A DNA stretch of 64,000 bases from Ornithodoros turicata (GCF_037126465.1 NC_088206.1:53114841-53178840), one strand, 5' to 3'. Positions 1-11,210 are shown, counted from the stretch's first letter. Notes: a model not told the origin generated them from the sequence alone. A program made the numbers and translations.

Positions 1-162
1 CAACTGCGCTTCAACGTGTTAAAAAGACGCTGAAAGTATACTTACTATACGTCGTCGTCTCACTGCTAGGTGAAAATTTCTGAAATCCATGATATAGGCG
101 CGTGATGATGATACCAATGTGTCTTCGTTCGGGGATAGAGAGGAACTCTTATGCTGACTTCT

Positions 163-340
163 TTTATGTCCGAACCGTTTTGTTGCGAACCGGTTACCGC
201 TATTTTTTTTACGGTTCTGCTCCGGTTCGGGTTCAACAGTGTCATGAAAATTTCGGTTCGGGTTCGGTTCCGGCAAAAATAACGGTTCAGGTACGGTTTT
301 CGGTTCGGGTTCGGGTTCGGTTCGACACCCTGATCCCTAG
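163..340. mobile_element. Fragment of a hAT-like non-autonomous element (GGTTCGG subterminal repeats)
   Basis: The stretch is packed with copies of GGTTCGG and CGGTTCGGG. It ends in a terminus that reads CTAGGGATCAGGGTG on the other strand. This design, a TAGGGAT-type end followed by many short subterminal repeats, matches the hAT element at 36740-37335 (TAGAGATGGG plus GAATCC repeats), but the repeat unit differs. No left terminus or 8-bp target duplication could be found, so it is a fragment and the class is inferred. Confidence 0.4.
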
Positions 341-506
341 TGTGCTCTTATGTGTACACTTGTGTGACACTGAAGAGTCACCATCGACGCAATCGACGAT
401 TTCCGTTCCCTGCGTTTTGGTGTTAAGGTAACGGCATTGTGCGAGGATAATTTGTTTGCACTTCAGTGCGCCCCTTTAAATAAAGATTCTTCTTTCTGGT
501 TCCTGC

Positions 507-883
507 TCAGTGATGGACTGCAGTTCCGCCTGACAACACGTGACACGACAGATAGGACCACATCGATGAGCGGGTGCTCTGGAATGAAAGCTGTTGATCG
601 ATTCGGTTCATGTAACGACGATAACCAGCAGCTACCGCGATTTCAGCGACCAGTGCAAAGATGGCCACGCCACATGGCACCAGGTAGGCTGTCATGTATT
701 CCCAAGCACGATCATGTCCCTCTGGCTCAGTCGTCACGCGACGCACTGTGATGTCGCAGCGGTGCGCCTTGATTGCCTCCAGATGCAGTATCCATCCAGT
801 TTCAAAGATGTGTTTCAGCATCTTGCCGTAATGGAACCTCCACGGAAAATCCTTCCTCGTTGGTGTAGAGTCCATCAATGTGC
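507..883 (-). CDS. Ionotropic receptor, exon 2 (end of S2, M3, C-terminal tail)
   Basis: This is the terminal coding exon of the receptor whose first exon is at 3400-4855. The frame encodes a basic stretch ending S2 (RFHYGKMLKHIFETGWILHL), a linker, then a hydrophobic M3 helix (about residues 64-86 of the exon, AYLVPCGVAIFALVAEIAVA) and a short tail before the stop. That order (S2 end, M3, short cytoplasmic tail) is what the 534-codon upstream frame lacks. The acceptor is TTTTTAATGCAG followed by GC at 883. A branch-point-like TACTAAG lies about 15 nt upstream of the AG (plus strand 899-905). Two leading bases complete the phase-1 codon left by exon 1, so the frame is kept. No AATAAA was seen just downstream on this strand. 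Exon assignment is inference from topology and phase; the M3 match is by eye. Confidence 0.72.
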
Positions 884-1884
884 CTGCATTAAAAATCTCT
901 TAGTAAGGCATTTCTAGCACGAAGACAAGTTTACGAAACGCATTTATATAGGAACATGATGGGAAGTATAACGGTTCTGAGGCTGGAACACACAACACAA
1001 ACAGTCGTACACAACACAATGGCTTCAAGGTATAGACTGACTTCATTGCGTGGCGTCATAGCGATGCGCTGGCGCCGCTATCTTTTTTGGTGAGTACAGA
1101 AAGGCCAAACACGCCGTACACATCATGCGGTATCGTACTCCTTTTTGTCCACTGGCGACGTCTGCTTTACGCCCATGCTCAGATGGGCCCTCTTGTTTAC
1201 AAATAGAAGTGTCTATAAGAACACGAAATAATGAAGTATGGTCGCACCAGTGCGACCTACGTTTCCTTTTTTTCTTTCTATTTCTATTCTATTATATTCT
1301 GTGAAGTATGAAAAATTTTCGACAACTGCCATATTTCAACCATACATATAGAAACATTGGGTCCCTTTCTTTCCTGTGGCACGTGGCAGAAGACAGTGCC
1401 CGCCACCATATTAGACATGTCCGTGGGAAAGCTGGACAGTGGCACGACCCCTTCTCCCTCTCACAAAGGAAAAGGTGCGCAAACCTACCCAAACCTAGAG
1501 TCACTCGAGCCTAGACCTAGAGCCAGAACATAGCCCTATAGAGCTTATTCAAACCAAGAAGGTGTCGTATGGCCCTAAAGTTATTTTATGTTAATACCTC
1601 TTCAGCGCAGGCAACGTGACTGTGCAATATTAAGACGGACATCCTGAGTTTCCTTTATTGCTTATCTTTATCTTTTCAAATATGGTGCAGTGCTGCGCGT
1701 AGCGTAAGTGCGGTGGCCACAAACTCACTGCCTCCTCTACTAAAATTGGAAGCCTATACAGCACTGGCAGCCATATGGTCGGTCATCCAGGTAGCAAAGT
1801 CACAAATGTAACATCCTGTATCATTTCGCTTACTTTGTTCACGGGTAACGTAAGGTAGGTTATGATATTAGCTAGGTTTAGCCG

Positions 1885-2345
1885 CGACATCGTTCGCCAA
1901 CCGTAGCGAAAACGATTCACCCATAGTTTAATTAATCGTGAGAATTTCATTCTGAGTCACTCCTTCTTCTCATTGGACCTCCGCGATACCGTTCGCAAAC
2001 CGTTTGAGCGAAAAACGATTCACTCAAACTAGCTATTAGCTAGTTTCAGTGAATCGTTAGGATTCTATTCTGAGTCACTCCCTTTTCTCATTGTCCCTCC
2101 GCGATACCGTTCGTGAACTATTTGATCGAAAACGATTCCCCCAAACTAGCTATCAGCTAGTTTCAGTGAATTCTGAGGATTCTATTTTGGGTCACTCCCT
2201 CTTCCCAGTGGCCTTCCGCAATACCTTTTTCAGTCAAACGGTTCGGTATCGCGGAGGGCCAAGAGGGTGTGACTCAGAACGGAATTCCCTAGCTGGGCAG
2301 CGGCAACACGGTCCGCGAACTGTCCGAGTGAAAACGATTCACTAA
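1885..2345. repeat. Degenerate ~118-bp tandem repeat
   Basis: Units share CCGCGATACCGTTCG, then GCGAAAACGATTCAC, an AAACTAGCTATNAGCTAGTTT palindrome, GAATCGT/GGATTCTATTCTGAG and GTCACTCCCT. Phased starts near 1887, 1981 and 2100 give roughly three copies. An inverted partial copy (GGTATCGCGGAGGGCCAAG) follows at about 2246-2265. It lies wholly inside the receptor intron. Confidence 0.6.
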
Positions 2346-3143
2346 AACTCCCTATTGGAACGGTATTGGAACACTATCCCCATCAGAACACTAAAACGTA
2401 ATTGGAACAGTTTCTTTCGCGGACTTCTCCGTTTGGTTATTTTTGAGCACCTATACGTGTGCGTAAAGCATTCGCTCATGATACAGGACGCGCCACCCTT
2501 CATGGCTGTATACTGTTGGAATGCCAGCACTCCCCGTTGCGAAATAAGCTCAAGAACACGTAATCCAATGGTGGACAAGGGAGTGGAAGAGCATTCTTTT
2601 GCCCTTCACCGCGACCAGCCGCGACAAAAATATGTAAACCGAAGCCAATTAATTACTGCAACAAATGAACCGCTTCGGTGGCAGATTTTTCTCTAAAAGG
2701 TGTCCACTGAAGGTCCCAAAGGGGGTAGTGCCCATTTTAATGAGGACAGCGCCCTGCCTTAGAAGTTATGTTTTTCAAGAAACCCATTTGAATTTTTTTT
2801 TTAATAATGATCGCCTCCCACTGGTTCACACGGTGCGCAGGCTGTAGGTGGTATTGTACAGATGCTCTTAAAAGAGAAAGTTCTTTGATTGTAGTACCCG
2901 TTCGCGAATTATTTAACCCGGGGATTTAACTGAGACACCCGGTATAGGAGAAAGGCAGACGGCACTACATAACGGAGAAGAGGAATGGGAAGCTTTCTTT
3001 ATGCTCGAAAGCCTGCGTGGATCAGTGACCAAGACAGAAGAGTAAAAGATATTGTTAAAGTTATGCATAAAAAGCTGGTATACCGTTACTATGTTAAAAA
3101 GCTGGTATACTGGTATACCTTCTGACCAGGGAAGACTGTCTAG

Positions 3144-3350
3144 CAGACAACATGCTGAGAAAAACTTACACACACTGGCTTGACGTAACAATAAAACAAA
3201 ATGTAATATGACATTTCGATGATGATGATGATGCCCGAACAGGCATCGAAACGTCATATTACATTTTGTTTCACTGTTACGTCAAGCCAGTGTGTGTAAG
3301 TTTTTCTCATAATGTCCCTTGGCTTTTGGTCTATCTTCAGACAACATGCT
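3144..3350. repeat. Fold-back repeat flanked by 13-bp direct repeats
   Basis: The arms at about 3156-3218 and 3246-3311 are near-perfect inverted copies (TGAGAAAAACTTACACACAC and its complement), with a short ATG-repeat loop (GATGATGATGATG). CAGACAACATGCT occurs at 3144-3156 and again at 3338-3350, outside the hairpin. The hairpin is about 155 bp and could form a stable stem in RNA. It sits only about 50 bp downstream of the receptor's splice donor. Confidence 0.65.
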
Positions 3351-3399
3351 AAGAACTACACACTCGAGTAATTATTCATTAAATGGAAGATGGACGTAC

Positions 3400-4855
3400 C
3401 AAATATTTCCTTGCAGACAACCACTTCCTCTCCATAGCGGAGACTGTCGCAGTGATCAAAAACATCGGTCGTCGCGAAGAAAACATGCGTCTTACGCGCC
3501 ACCAAAGAGAAGCAGGTGACGTCAGGCGTTAGTTCCTGCCATCTTCTTGACAGAACGCCCAAAAGGGATGACTGGTTCCTAGACCTCTGCAGCAACGATT
3601 TCGCATAGGAATGCCGCTCCACGCAAGATACTACTTTACCGGACTCTACAGCGGACCGTATCTTGTCAAGCGTGTCGTCTGTCTGCCACTGAGGGCCAGC
3701 GCTGAGTGTGGATGTCAGCAAGCTGGTGAAAACTGCCGATACTGAGAAACATGCAATGCTCCAGGAGATAAGAATGAACCTGTACTTCACGCTTTCCCTT
3801 TGCTCTTTAGAGATATCTACTGATAACCGCAGCATACACGCTGTAAGTACGAGTAGCGAATGGCACATGGTGTTCGATAAGCTCTTCTTTCGGCTCCTAT
3901 TTAGCAGACCGAGCGCTACCAGACATACTGCCAAGGACACTGCTACCACTACAGATACCGTGGGGTGAAGAAACGTCTGTGCTAGCAAGGTTACGGTCGA
4001 GTCTTCAGAAAGTCTTTTAGGGGTGAAGAACACCAGCCGATTGTAGTGCAAGACATCAGGGAAGTACAAGGTACCGAATCGTTCGGGATTATAGGCCACA
4101 CTGAGCATCATAATGTCTACCTTTTTTGCGATCAGAAAAGCGAGCCAATCGTCGCTGACGTTCGTGACATTGTGTATGGATACGTTGAGTGCACGGAGAG
4201 CTTGCACAACTGCGACCTGCTCCGTCACCTGGCTGTAGTCTGTCACGACACCCTTTCTCCTGAAGTGCGTCGCTATTCGAATGTTACGTCGAGACAAACC
4301 AGAAACGAGCGATGGCTTGTCTGCTTTCAGTCTCAGGTCGTCCAGTTGCAACGAACGCCGCTGATGACAGTCGTGAAAAGTATCAACGGGGGCACTAATG
4401 ACGTAGTCGCTTTTCGATTTGGTAATGACGACGCACGCGCAAGAAAGCTGTGGAAGTCTTCTGAAAAAAATGGTCGAGAAATCCTCATCAGACAGGATTA
4501 TCCAGGTAACTAGAGGGAGATATAATATGTGGGCGTTCAACCTGTAGAGCAACTTCATGTAGACGGTTGAGCTCGGGACCACGACCGACGTCTTGATGTT
4601 GTGTTCCACGTTGCGTTTCAGCAGGCGGATGTAATCACTCCATCGGCCGCACTGATGGTGCAGCGGAAAGTTAACGTGGTAGATCCATTGGTGTCGCGAG
4701 GAGGAGATGCGACTGAGACATAAGACATGAACCACAGTGTTCTTTTCTACCAAGCCATGAAGAACTTCGGTAAAACTCTTTTCCCACGTGACGTTCCGAC
4801 TTCGAATCGTTGCCATGATGCATACAAACAACGTAAGCACACGGGGCAGGAGCAT
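3400..4855 (-). CDS. Ionotropic receptor (iGluR-related chemoreceptor), exon 1
   Basis: This is a ligand-gated cation channel subunit of the variant ionotropic glutamate receptor family, acting in the plasma membrane, probably of sensory neurons. The open frame runs from 4960, but the start chosen at 4855 opens directly with a signal-peptide-like run (MLLPRVLTLFVCIMATIRS). Numbering from there: an extracellular ligand-binding region to about 295 with several N-glycosylation sites, M1 at about 298-318 (PTVSVVVAVSLAVCLVALGL), a pore region, M2 at about 360-385 (RFILISWSIACFSVSAVFTS), then S2 beginning TLDKIRSAVESGKVVSC, a motif order typical of arthropod IRs. The frame stops at 3356 without M3. 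A GTACGT donor at 3399 and the M3 exon at 507-883 explain this. The joined protein would be about 610 aa. Alternative: a truncated, intronless pseudogene. The ligand and subfamily are unknown. Confidence 0.8.
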
Positions 4856-4960
4856 GATGAGAGTTGGTAGGTCGGTCAACGTTAAAAGCAACGGACGCAG
4901 AGAGGCTCCCACGTAATCCTGGGAACGCTTTGGTCCAGCCCTAAATAACAAGTGTCCCAA

Positions 4961-6640
4961 ACGGCTTGCGTCGAAGGACTACCTCCAAGGGCTGGTGAAT
5001 ACGGCGATGGTGTTCGCACCTCTAATTAGTCTGAGGTCGCGAAGGCGCCCAGCATGGATAGGAGTGCTGGCAACCGGATGCACATCTGAAATGGAGGAGC
5101 GGCTCGTGCTGTCGTCAACCAAATTAGAGGATTTCTGCGCGTTCGGGTTTGTTTGTATAAATGTGGAAATCAATACGTTCCGTTTCGTTCCCTCATTTTG
5201 ATGCCTTTGTTCCAGCTGGCATGCGTGTTCAGATGTCAGGGAAAAGTGGGGTAGACGTTCAAAGCTGAAGAGGATTTCTTTGTATGTGAACATCGATACG
5301 TCAGGCTTGTCACAAATTCAAACTGAACTGATAACATTAATTTAGGGAAATCCTCGAGGACTGAGGAGTTAGCATTTTAGCTCTGAACAATACCGTCGGA
5401 TGACGGCCTGCAGTTTTCGCGCATGCACATTGATCTGCCGCGTTGATCGTTTACACAGAACTTCTACTTTATTAAACATGAAATCGTGATCGATATAGAC
5501 TTTCTAGAGGCAACAAGAATTGCACCCGGACCAGACGCTTCCCTTCATTGCTCTCTCTCTCTCTCCCTCTCTTAATCACTGTACCAGGTATGCCTTTCTA
5601 GACCGCCAGAGGTGACTGACAAGCAGACGCTTCCGGTTGCTCGATGTGTCTTCTGTTAAGAGGACTGTCACCGCACGCGAAATTTGTCTGGTGCTCGCTC
5701 TTCTTCTCCTCCTTCTTTTTTATTTTTTCCCTTCCCTTCCCCCAAACGCCCCATCGTGAGAGTTTTCAAAAATCTCCAGATATATATTTCTCTCCTTGCT
5801 GGTCACATGTGCAGGTCACGACGGATGGCTTATTTCCGGCACTGACTCACTGACACGCTTTCGACTCCTTGCGCATCCAAGAGGCGATTGACAAACGTGT
5901 CGCTTGCCAATCTTCCAATAAAAAATGGCTGTTGATTAAAAGGCACCAGTAGTAAGCCACACCCTCCAATTTCCGGTCAGAGGCGCTGTAATTTTGCCAT
6001 TCACGCTAGCAACTTTTTTTTCTGTGTCTTCAATACATGTGGGATATAACAATGGTACAAAGTCCAAAAACATCTTACTTACACGCCAAACAGTTATAGC
6101 ACTGAATGGCATCATGTATTGGCGACAATACTTCATTGCTCGTTTTACGATGTTCATAGACGATTCATAGAAAATGTCCCGGGAACAACGCAGTTCACCC
6201 CGTTGACACTTGATGCGAGACTTCCATGTACAAGGGACGCCGAATGGTAACATAAACATGTCCAGTGGCACCTGCACAGTAGAAAACACCGATCAAAACC
6301 TAATCGAATAAGGGTTCGCAAAAATTGTCTTTTTGAAGGCTTGTTGGAAGACCTCAGAAGAGAAATGAAACAGTGATCAACGGATTCCGACCAGTTGCAC
6401 CAAAGGCGGTTCGTGGACCACGGTTCAGACCACGGTTCAACACACACACACAGGTAAAGATACGATGATGAGATGGGGCTGATGCCGGCCAGCAGGCTGG
6501 GGGCTGCCCCAGTGCCATTTGTAGGTAATAAGAGATGATGATGGAGATAAGGATTCCGGTAATCAAAGCAGGGTGGAGAGGCCTGTTGATGACAGAAATT
6601 CCCAAAGGTGACGGAGACCTTGGTGCATATGAACGGTACT
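4961..6640. other. Intergenic region upstream of the ionotropic receptor
   Basis: No convincing gene is seen. The 5' flank and any promoter of the receptor lie at the left end. A CT-rich simple repeat is at 5551-5572. An open frame on the minus strand (5936-6289) follows an acceptor-like TTTTCTACTGTGCAG, but I recognise no protein family in it. A (CA)n run is near 6440. Confidence 0.4.
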
Positions 6641-6649
6641 GAAACATGG

Positions 6650-6712
6650 GGGGAGGGGGGGAGGATATGTTTATTGTAAAAAAAGAAAGGGAGGAAAGGG
6701 CCTTGCCTATGG
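6650..6712 (-). mobile_element. LINE 3' end (truncated copy)
   Basis: Read on the minus strand the sequence has the CTTTCCCTCC, poly-T, AATAAACATATC and poly-C layout. It matches the 3' ends at 7505-7618 and 21780-21900, which the latter places at the end of an I/Jockey-like LINE. Only the tail is recognised. Confidence 0.45.
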
Positions 6713-6842
6713 TGAAAGGGCGGTGATCGCTTGCATGCAGTCCGTGCTCCAAGATCTCGCGTTCCCGCTGCGCCCACGGTTCAAAAATATCATGCTCATG
6801 GAGCACAATAGGAACAATCCGGGGCAGTTGGTATAGGTTCAT

Positions 6843-6974
6843 GATGGCGAATAGCAGCAAGAAGACAAGGACATAGGTAGAAGTAAACAGGACCACTGCA
6901 CTCATCCTGTAGTACTGCAGTTGTCCCGCCTACTTCTACCTATGTCCTTGTCTTCTTGCTGCTATTCGCCATCG
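6843..6974. repeat. 43-bp perfect inverted repeat
   Basis: GATGGCGAATAGCAGCAAGA, continuing through GACAAGGACATAGG to about 6886, is repeated exactly in inverse orientation at 6931-6974, with a 44-bp loop. GCTCATGGAGC occurs on both outer sides (6790-6800 and about 6978-6988). A head-to-head repeat insertion is plausible; the family is not recognised. Confidence 0.7.
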
Positions 6975-7226
6975 CACGCTCATGGAGCCAGGTTCCTACA
7001 GGGAGTGTTGCTGTGTCTAACGCGAAGAAAAAAGAGTTAGCTGCTGAACTAGTACGTGCTAGCTATACGCTCTTATCAACATACCAGGCCAAGATTTTCG
7101 TCAACTCACATTCTTTGACCGAAAAGGCGTTGTGATGCTTAACGTGTCCCTCCTTCTCTGTTTCATTGTTTCATCTACTGCTATACGCCAACTCTTCCGA
7201 TTCACGTTGCTTGGATCCCCCAGCAT

Positions 7227-7244
7227 GTATATATATATATATAT
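7227..7244. repeat. (TA)n microsatellite
   Basis: A short uninterrupted TA run in an otherwise featureless AT-rich stretch (7000-7490). Confidence 0.8.
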
Positions 7245-7489
7245 GTTAATCATTCATGACTATATACAAATTGATCATATACCAACAAATTAATTGGCTC
7301 TGGGCGAGAGTAAAAAATACCTACATCCTTACACCAGAAACTTCACCACATAGCACGCTGAAAGCAAACCATTGCATAGATTGATACCTCTATCATGCGC
7401 TGCTGGCCCACACAACATAGTCAGGTGACAAAGACACTTGTTCAGTTCCTGCGGATCTGTGGCCTTCTGGGTGAACTATGATCAATTTC

Positions 7490-7618
7490 GTGTTTGTTTA
7501 CCTTTTGTTTGTTTGTTTTTGTTTTTTTTTGTTTTCTTTCCTGGGAATAGCATGGCGCCGCAAGACAGGCTAACCTTTCCCTCCTATTTTTTTATATAAT
7601 AAACATATCTCCCCCCTA
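7490..7618 (+). mobile_element. LINE 3' end (truncated copy)
   Basis: T/G-rich sequence leads into GGGAATAGCATGGCGC, CAAGACAGGCTAACCTTTCC, a poly-T run, AATAAACATAT and poly-C. It parallels the 3' end of the LINE at 19635-21900 (GGAATAGCAAGCCGAC, GGCTGACCTTCCC, AATAAACATCCCCCC). It is probably a 5'-truncated copy with no coding sequence left. Confidence 0.5.
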
Positions 7619-7619
7619 T

Positions 7620-9550
7620 CATGCCTGATTTGTGGAACGTGCAAGGCGCACGCTTTTTCTGACAACTAACAGAACTGTATACGCGTCAAAAAAGGACGTC
7701 ATTCGCGCTTATGGTTGGCGAGGATCGTGTTATTGGATTCAGGTTGCTGGGTGACACTTAGGTGGACACGCAATTTAAAAATAACTACGAGAATTACAAC
7801 GAGTCATAGCCGTGTCTAACCTCATAGAACGTGGTCAATGGCATTTGTTAATGCATTACTCGGTAAGTGGGCTTGAACACAATTGCAATTCCTATCACAG
7901 CTGCTATTTTTCATCTTGAAAATAAAAAAGATAAAAATGCGGTGACCTTGAGTGAAAAAATAGAGACTCGTAATGGCACAGTGTAACGAGCAATTATTGT
8001 TTCCCCTGCGTTAAAAAGGGAGCAGACTGGAAGGGAAAAAGAAGACGTCTGCGAACGCGAAGTTCTCAAACCGGAAGAGGAACTTTACTATTTCCAGGCA
8101 GACAAAAACTTCCCACTCGCTGAAACACAAAGAAAAAGTACAATTTGCTTCACACTCTCTCAAGGCCGTGCTTCATTCCCTGAAGGTTTACCGCAAGAAG
8201 AAGAAGAAGAAGGAGAAAAAGAATCCCCTTGTCTGTTTCACTCTATCGTCATTGCGCGTACTTTTGCAATCACGTTATTTTTTTCTTTTTTGCTTCATCT
8301 TAGCATTCGGGGCGTACAAAACCGCTTTCGGCAGCCTACCACTTTTTTCGTAATCGCCTCAAAAATCTCCTGGAGAATTTCGACGTGGCATCCCTCTTCG
8401 CGCTATCTTGATTGCAATAAAAATAAAAATGACAAAGTAGAGAGAGAAAGACAAAACACAAAGAGGCTAAAGACGGACTGCGTAAGAATGATGCCCATCC
8501 ATCTGAGTGTATTTCTTGATGGGACACAGGGACGAGACGACAAAGACAAAAGAAAAATCCTCCAGTTCAAGCTGACTATGAACCCTCGGATTTCAGACTT
8601 AAGTCTTAACACAGGACTTCACCGCCACATAACCACACTGAAGTAAAAAACCATTGCTCACAACGATAACGTTATTCTCTCCTGATTTGTGGAAAGCTCG
8701 AGGACTACGCCTTTTTTTTTTACAATTAACATAACTGCACAAGTGTCAGAGAGAAGCGTACGCCTCTGTTTTTCAACAAATCGTGGGAGTGAAGTATGTC
8801 ATTCGGGATTATATGCTTTGGCTAAGTGCCTATTGTGTATGCAGTGAAATTCAGTTTTTAGAGCATCGCGCCTCCCGAATTGTATCTATCGCGTATTCTT
8901 ACGATATTACACGCATTTCTGATTTATTGGAATAATGTATCGGCAGGTTTAGCTCATCCGAGACAATCACAATTCATTCGGCTTCCGGATCAAATCAGTG
9001 CTGGACATGCCGGTCCCAAATGACGATGAACTCGGAAATGCAATATCGGAGGGCTTGCTTCTGCGTAACTTCGAGGGGACGTATCCACATGACCTCGGAT
9101 GATTTGATGGCGTGTCCGGAAACGGAAAGCCGCTGCGCCACTCTTTCCCCTGGTGAGAGCTTCAAAATTTCTTTCCAGTATGGGAGGCCGGTGCACGCGT
9201 AGAGTGTACGTTGTGCTGGCGCTATTGACGAAGGGCAAACATATAACAAAAGAGACAGAGAGAGAGAAAAAAAAAAGAAAGAAAAATAGAACATATTTCG
9301 ATATATAAATATCAAAACGAGCAGAACATTTTTTGTGCTTTGTGTTACCGAACGTAACGACAATACGATGTGTACTCTATAAATATTCGTAAGAAATAGA
9401 GAAAGCAGCTACCCTACGTAGCAAGTGGTCAATTTAATCAGCATGCGATATTTATGTACAGTAATTCAACGCATCATTCACGCTCATCTACCCAAAGTTC
9501 CGGCCGCCCCCGTTCGCACTTTTTCCCACATCATACGCACATTTCATGCC
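7620..9550. other. Non-coding region, no recognised gene
   Basis: AT-rich sequence with scattered A- and T-rich runs (GAAGAAGAAG at about 8197, GAGAGAGA at about 9250). Open frames on both strands here are short, overlapping and low-complexity. I see no domain or splice structure to support a gene. Confidence 0.4.
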
Positions 9551-9554
9551 ATAT

Positions 9555-10050
9555 GGAACAACAACAACAACAACTTTATTTGAAGATGATGAATGGGGAG
9601 CTTCATCGCCAGAAGCGTTACTCTGCCCCATTGCTGGTGACGATGTGGGGAATGATCATAATGAGCCCCTTCACAATAAGCATCGAAATCCGATTGTGTC
9701 CAGAAACGTCAGAAGAGCTTTGAGCGCAAAGCGTTGGTGGGCTGGATTCGGCCAGGAACCAAGTAATTTTGATAGAGAGAATGGACGAGAGTCCAGCTGA
9801 CTAGGAGACCCGGAGAGTGTGGTTCGGGAAGGTTGGTAGTGTAGGTAATGAAGAAGAATGTGCTCCAGACCCTCTAGAGCACCGCAGTGACAGCACGTGG
9901 GAGAGTCAACTTGTCTCAAGCGGTAACGCCACTGAGCTATATAAGGCACATCTAGTCGCATTCGACGGATTAATGCAGCATTTTGACGAGAGGTGTTCCG
10001 TGGCATGCGAAAAGCGAGCGTTGGATCAACTCTGCTCAGCATACGCATAG
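9555..10050 (-). pseudogene. 5'-truncated LINE: C-terminal ORF2 fragment
   Basis: The minus-strand frame from 10048 encodes RQNAALIRRMRLDVPYIAQW followed by a CxxC..EHILLH zinc-binding stretch (CCHCGALEGLEHILLHYLHY). This is the characteristic C-terminal region after RNase H in I/Jockey-like LINE ORF2 proteins. After the stop the copy ends in AATAAA followed by (GTT)n (plus strand 9556-9575), a typical LINE 3' tail. Everything upstream (endonuclease, RT, most of RNase H) is missing, so it cannot move on its own. Confidence 0.75.
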
Positions 10051-10052
10051 AA

Positions 10053-10815
10053 TGGAAAAAAATCCTATACCTTCGAATTCACAATGAACAAACCGCATAA
10101 GAAGCATTTCATAAAAACACTTCCTCACATTAGAAGCCTTTGTGGCCATCGCAAGCATATTGGCAGAGAGCGAAAGCCACTTCTTGTTTGTCCAAGTACT
10201 AACGAAAACACTGCAACAAAATCTGATGCGCGCAAGAAGAAGCAGATGATGAAGATTGCGCTGTAGGTCATCACGAAATTTTGGCACATCTGTCAAAAAT
10301 GCACGCACTAGAACAACCACATCCACCCCCCGTTGTGTGGTGAATAGAACATACAAGGAAACGCGTAGACAAATTGTAGAGCGGAAGCAAAAAGCGTGTT
10401 TCCTTTGGGTGAGGCCAACTGTGCAATGCGGCGAAGACATGTTACATGACGTGAAAGGAACAAAGATGTCCTCCTGTCTCATGACGAACCCGCCATTTCC
10501 GTGTATGCGTGGCACTCTCTTCCATAATGCACACTTTGGGTCCCACATGTTTCGGGGAATGAGGTCCCGTCTTATATTTTAAGGTACCCTCGTTTTCTGT
10601 CTTCCTGTCTCGTTTTATATTATTTAACTCGAACTAAACTTGTCCTTCCCTGTGTGGTATAGACTTGTCGACAGGAGTTTCTTTTCGGATGCGCAGTGGG
10701 GAGGTTACCGATGTTTTTGCGGCGCGTCTATAGCGCGTCCTTGACGTCCACAGGGACCCGCTAAAAGGTAAACGGAGTAATAATGTCGTGAGAAAGTAAA
10801 TGGGAGGAGCTGAGC
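10053..10815. other. Non-coding region, no recognised gene
   Basis: Open frames on both strands overlap and show no known domain. Nothing further is recognised. Confidence 0.3.
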
Positions 10816-10817
10816 TA

Positions 10818-11064
10818 GACTCAAAAAAAAAAAAAGACAGAAAAACCTCACCGCATAACACGCTCCGCGCCAACATTTGCCACGAACGATAGAGTTATCG
10901 CTTTTGATTAAAAGATAGGGGGCGTACGCCTTTTTGTGTCAATTTGGATATGCGATAATTGACACAAAAAGGCGTACGCCACCCTCTCTCTTCGAATCAG
11001 AAGCGATATAACCCTATCATTCGTGGTAATGGTTGGCGCAGAGCGTGCTATGCGATGAAGTTCT
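10818..11064. mobile_element. Palindromic MITE, family A (copy A1)
   Basis: Two arms of about 110 bp are inverted copies: CCTCACCGCATAACACGCTC, GCCAACATTTGCCACGAA, TTATCGCTTTTGATT, GGGGGCGTACGCCTTTTTGTG, with complements in reverse order. The left TIR is degraded into a poly-A run. The right end is interrupted by the SINE at 11076. The arms carry the 10-bp palindrome GGCGTACGCC found in all family A and B copies. Confidence 0.8.
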
Positions 11065-11210
11065 GTTCCTTTCCCCAGACAGCACAGTTCCCTTAGAAGT
11101 CGGCCCAGGACGCACATTTCCCCAGGGCGTCAGTCGTGACGTTGCCCACATCTGTGAGGCCGACAACGGCAAGCCCTTTCACCACCACCACCACCATCAG
11201 TTCCTTTCCC
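11065..11210 (+). mobile_element. tRNA-derived SINE, 5'-truncated, with 11-bp target duplication
   Basis: GTTCCTTTCCC occurs immediately before (11065-11075) and after (11200-11210) the 124-bp body, an exact target site duplication. The body carries the shared SINE 3' portion (AGTCGGCCCAGGACGCACAT, GGGCGTCAGTCGTGACGTTG, GAGGCCGACAACGGCAAGCC) and an (ACC)n tail. The tRNA-related head is lost. Histidine-rich open frames here are only the ACC/CAC tail. Confidence 0.88.

Larger units (their letters stand above)
884..3399 (-). other. Intron of the ionotropic receptor gene
   Basis: The donor is TTTG followed by GTACGT (minus strand, GT at 3399-3398) and the acceptor is TGCAG at 884. The phase is 1 on both sides. 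The interior has no convincing coding sequence. It holds a degenerate tandem repeat (1885-2345) and a fold-back repeat flanked by a 13-bp direct repeat (3144-3350). The rest (900-1880, 2350-3140) is AT-rich sequence with no recognised feature. Confidence 0.65.

Noticed and set aside
2913..3257. Possible M3 exon of the ionotropic receptor just downstream of exon 1
   Set aside because: The frame has no suitable hydrophobic helix and runs through a fold-back repeat. The frame at 507-883 fits far better in sequence and phase.
5936..6289. 117-codon minus-strand frame behind a good splice acceptor
   Set aside because: The acceptor TTTTCTACTGTGCAG is attractive, but no protein family is recognised and no neighbouring exon fits, so it is not called as a gene.
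6154..6905. Long overlapping minus-strand frames
   Set aside because: They cross a LINE tail, a (CA)n run and one arm of an inverted repeat. Composition is low-complexity and two frames overlap throughout.
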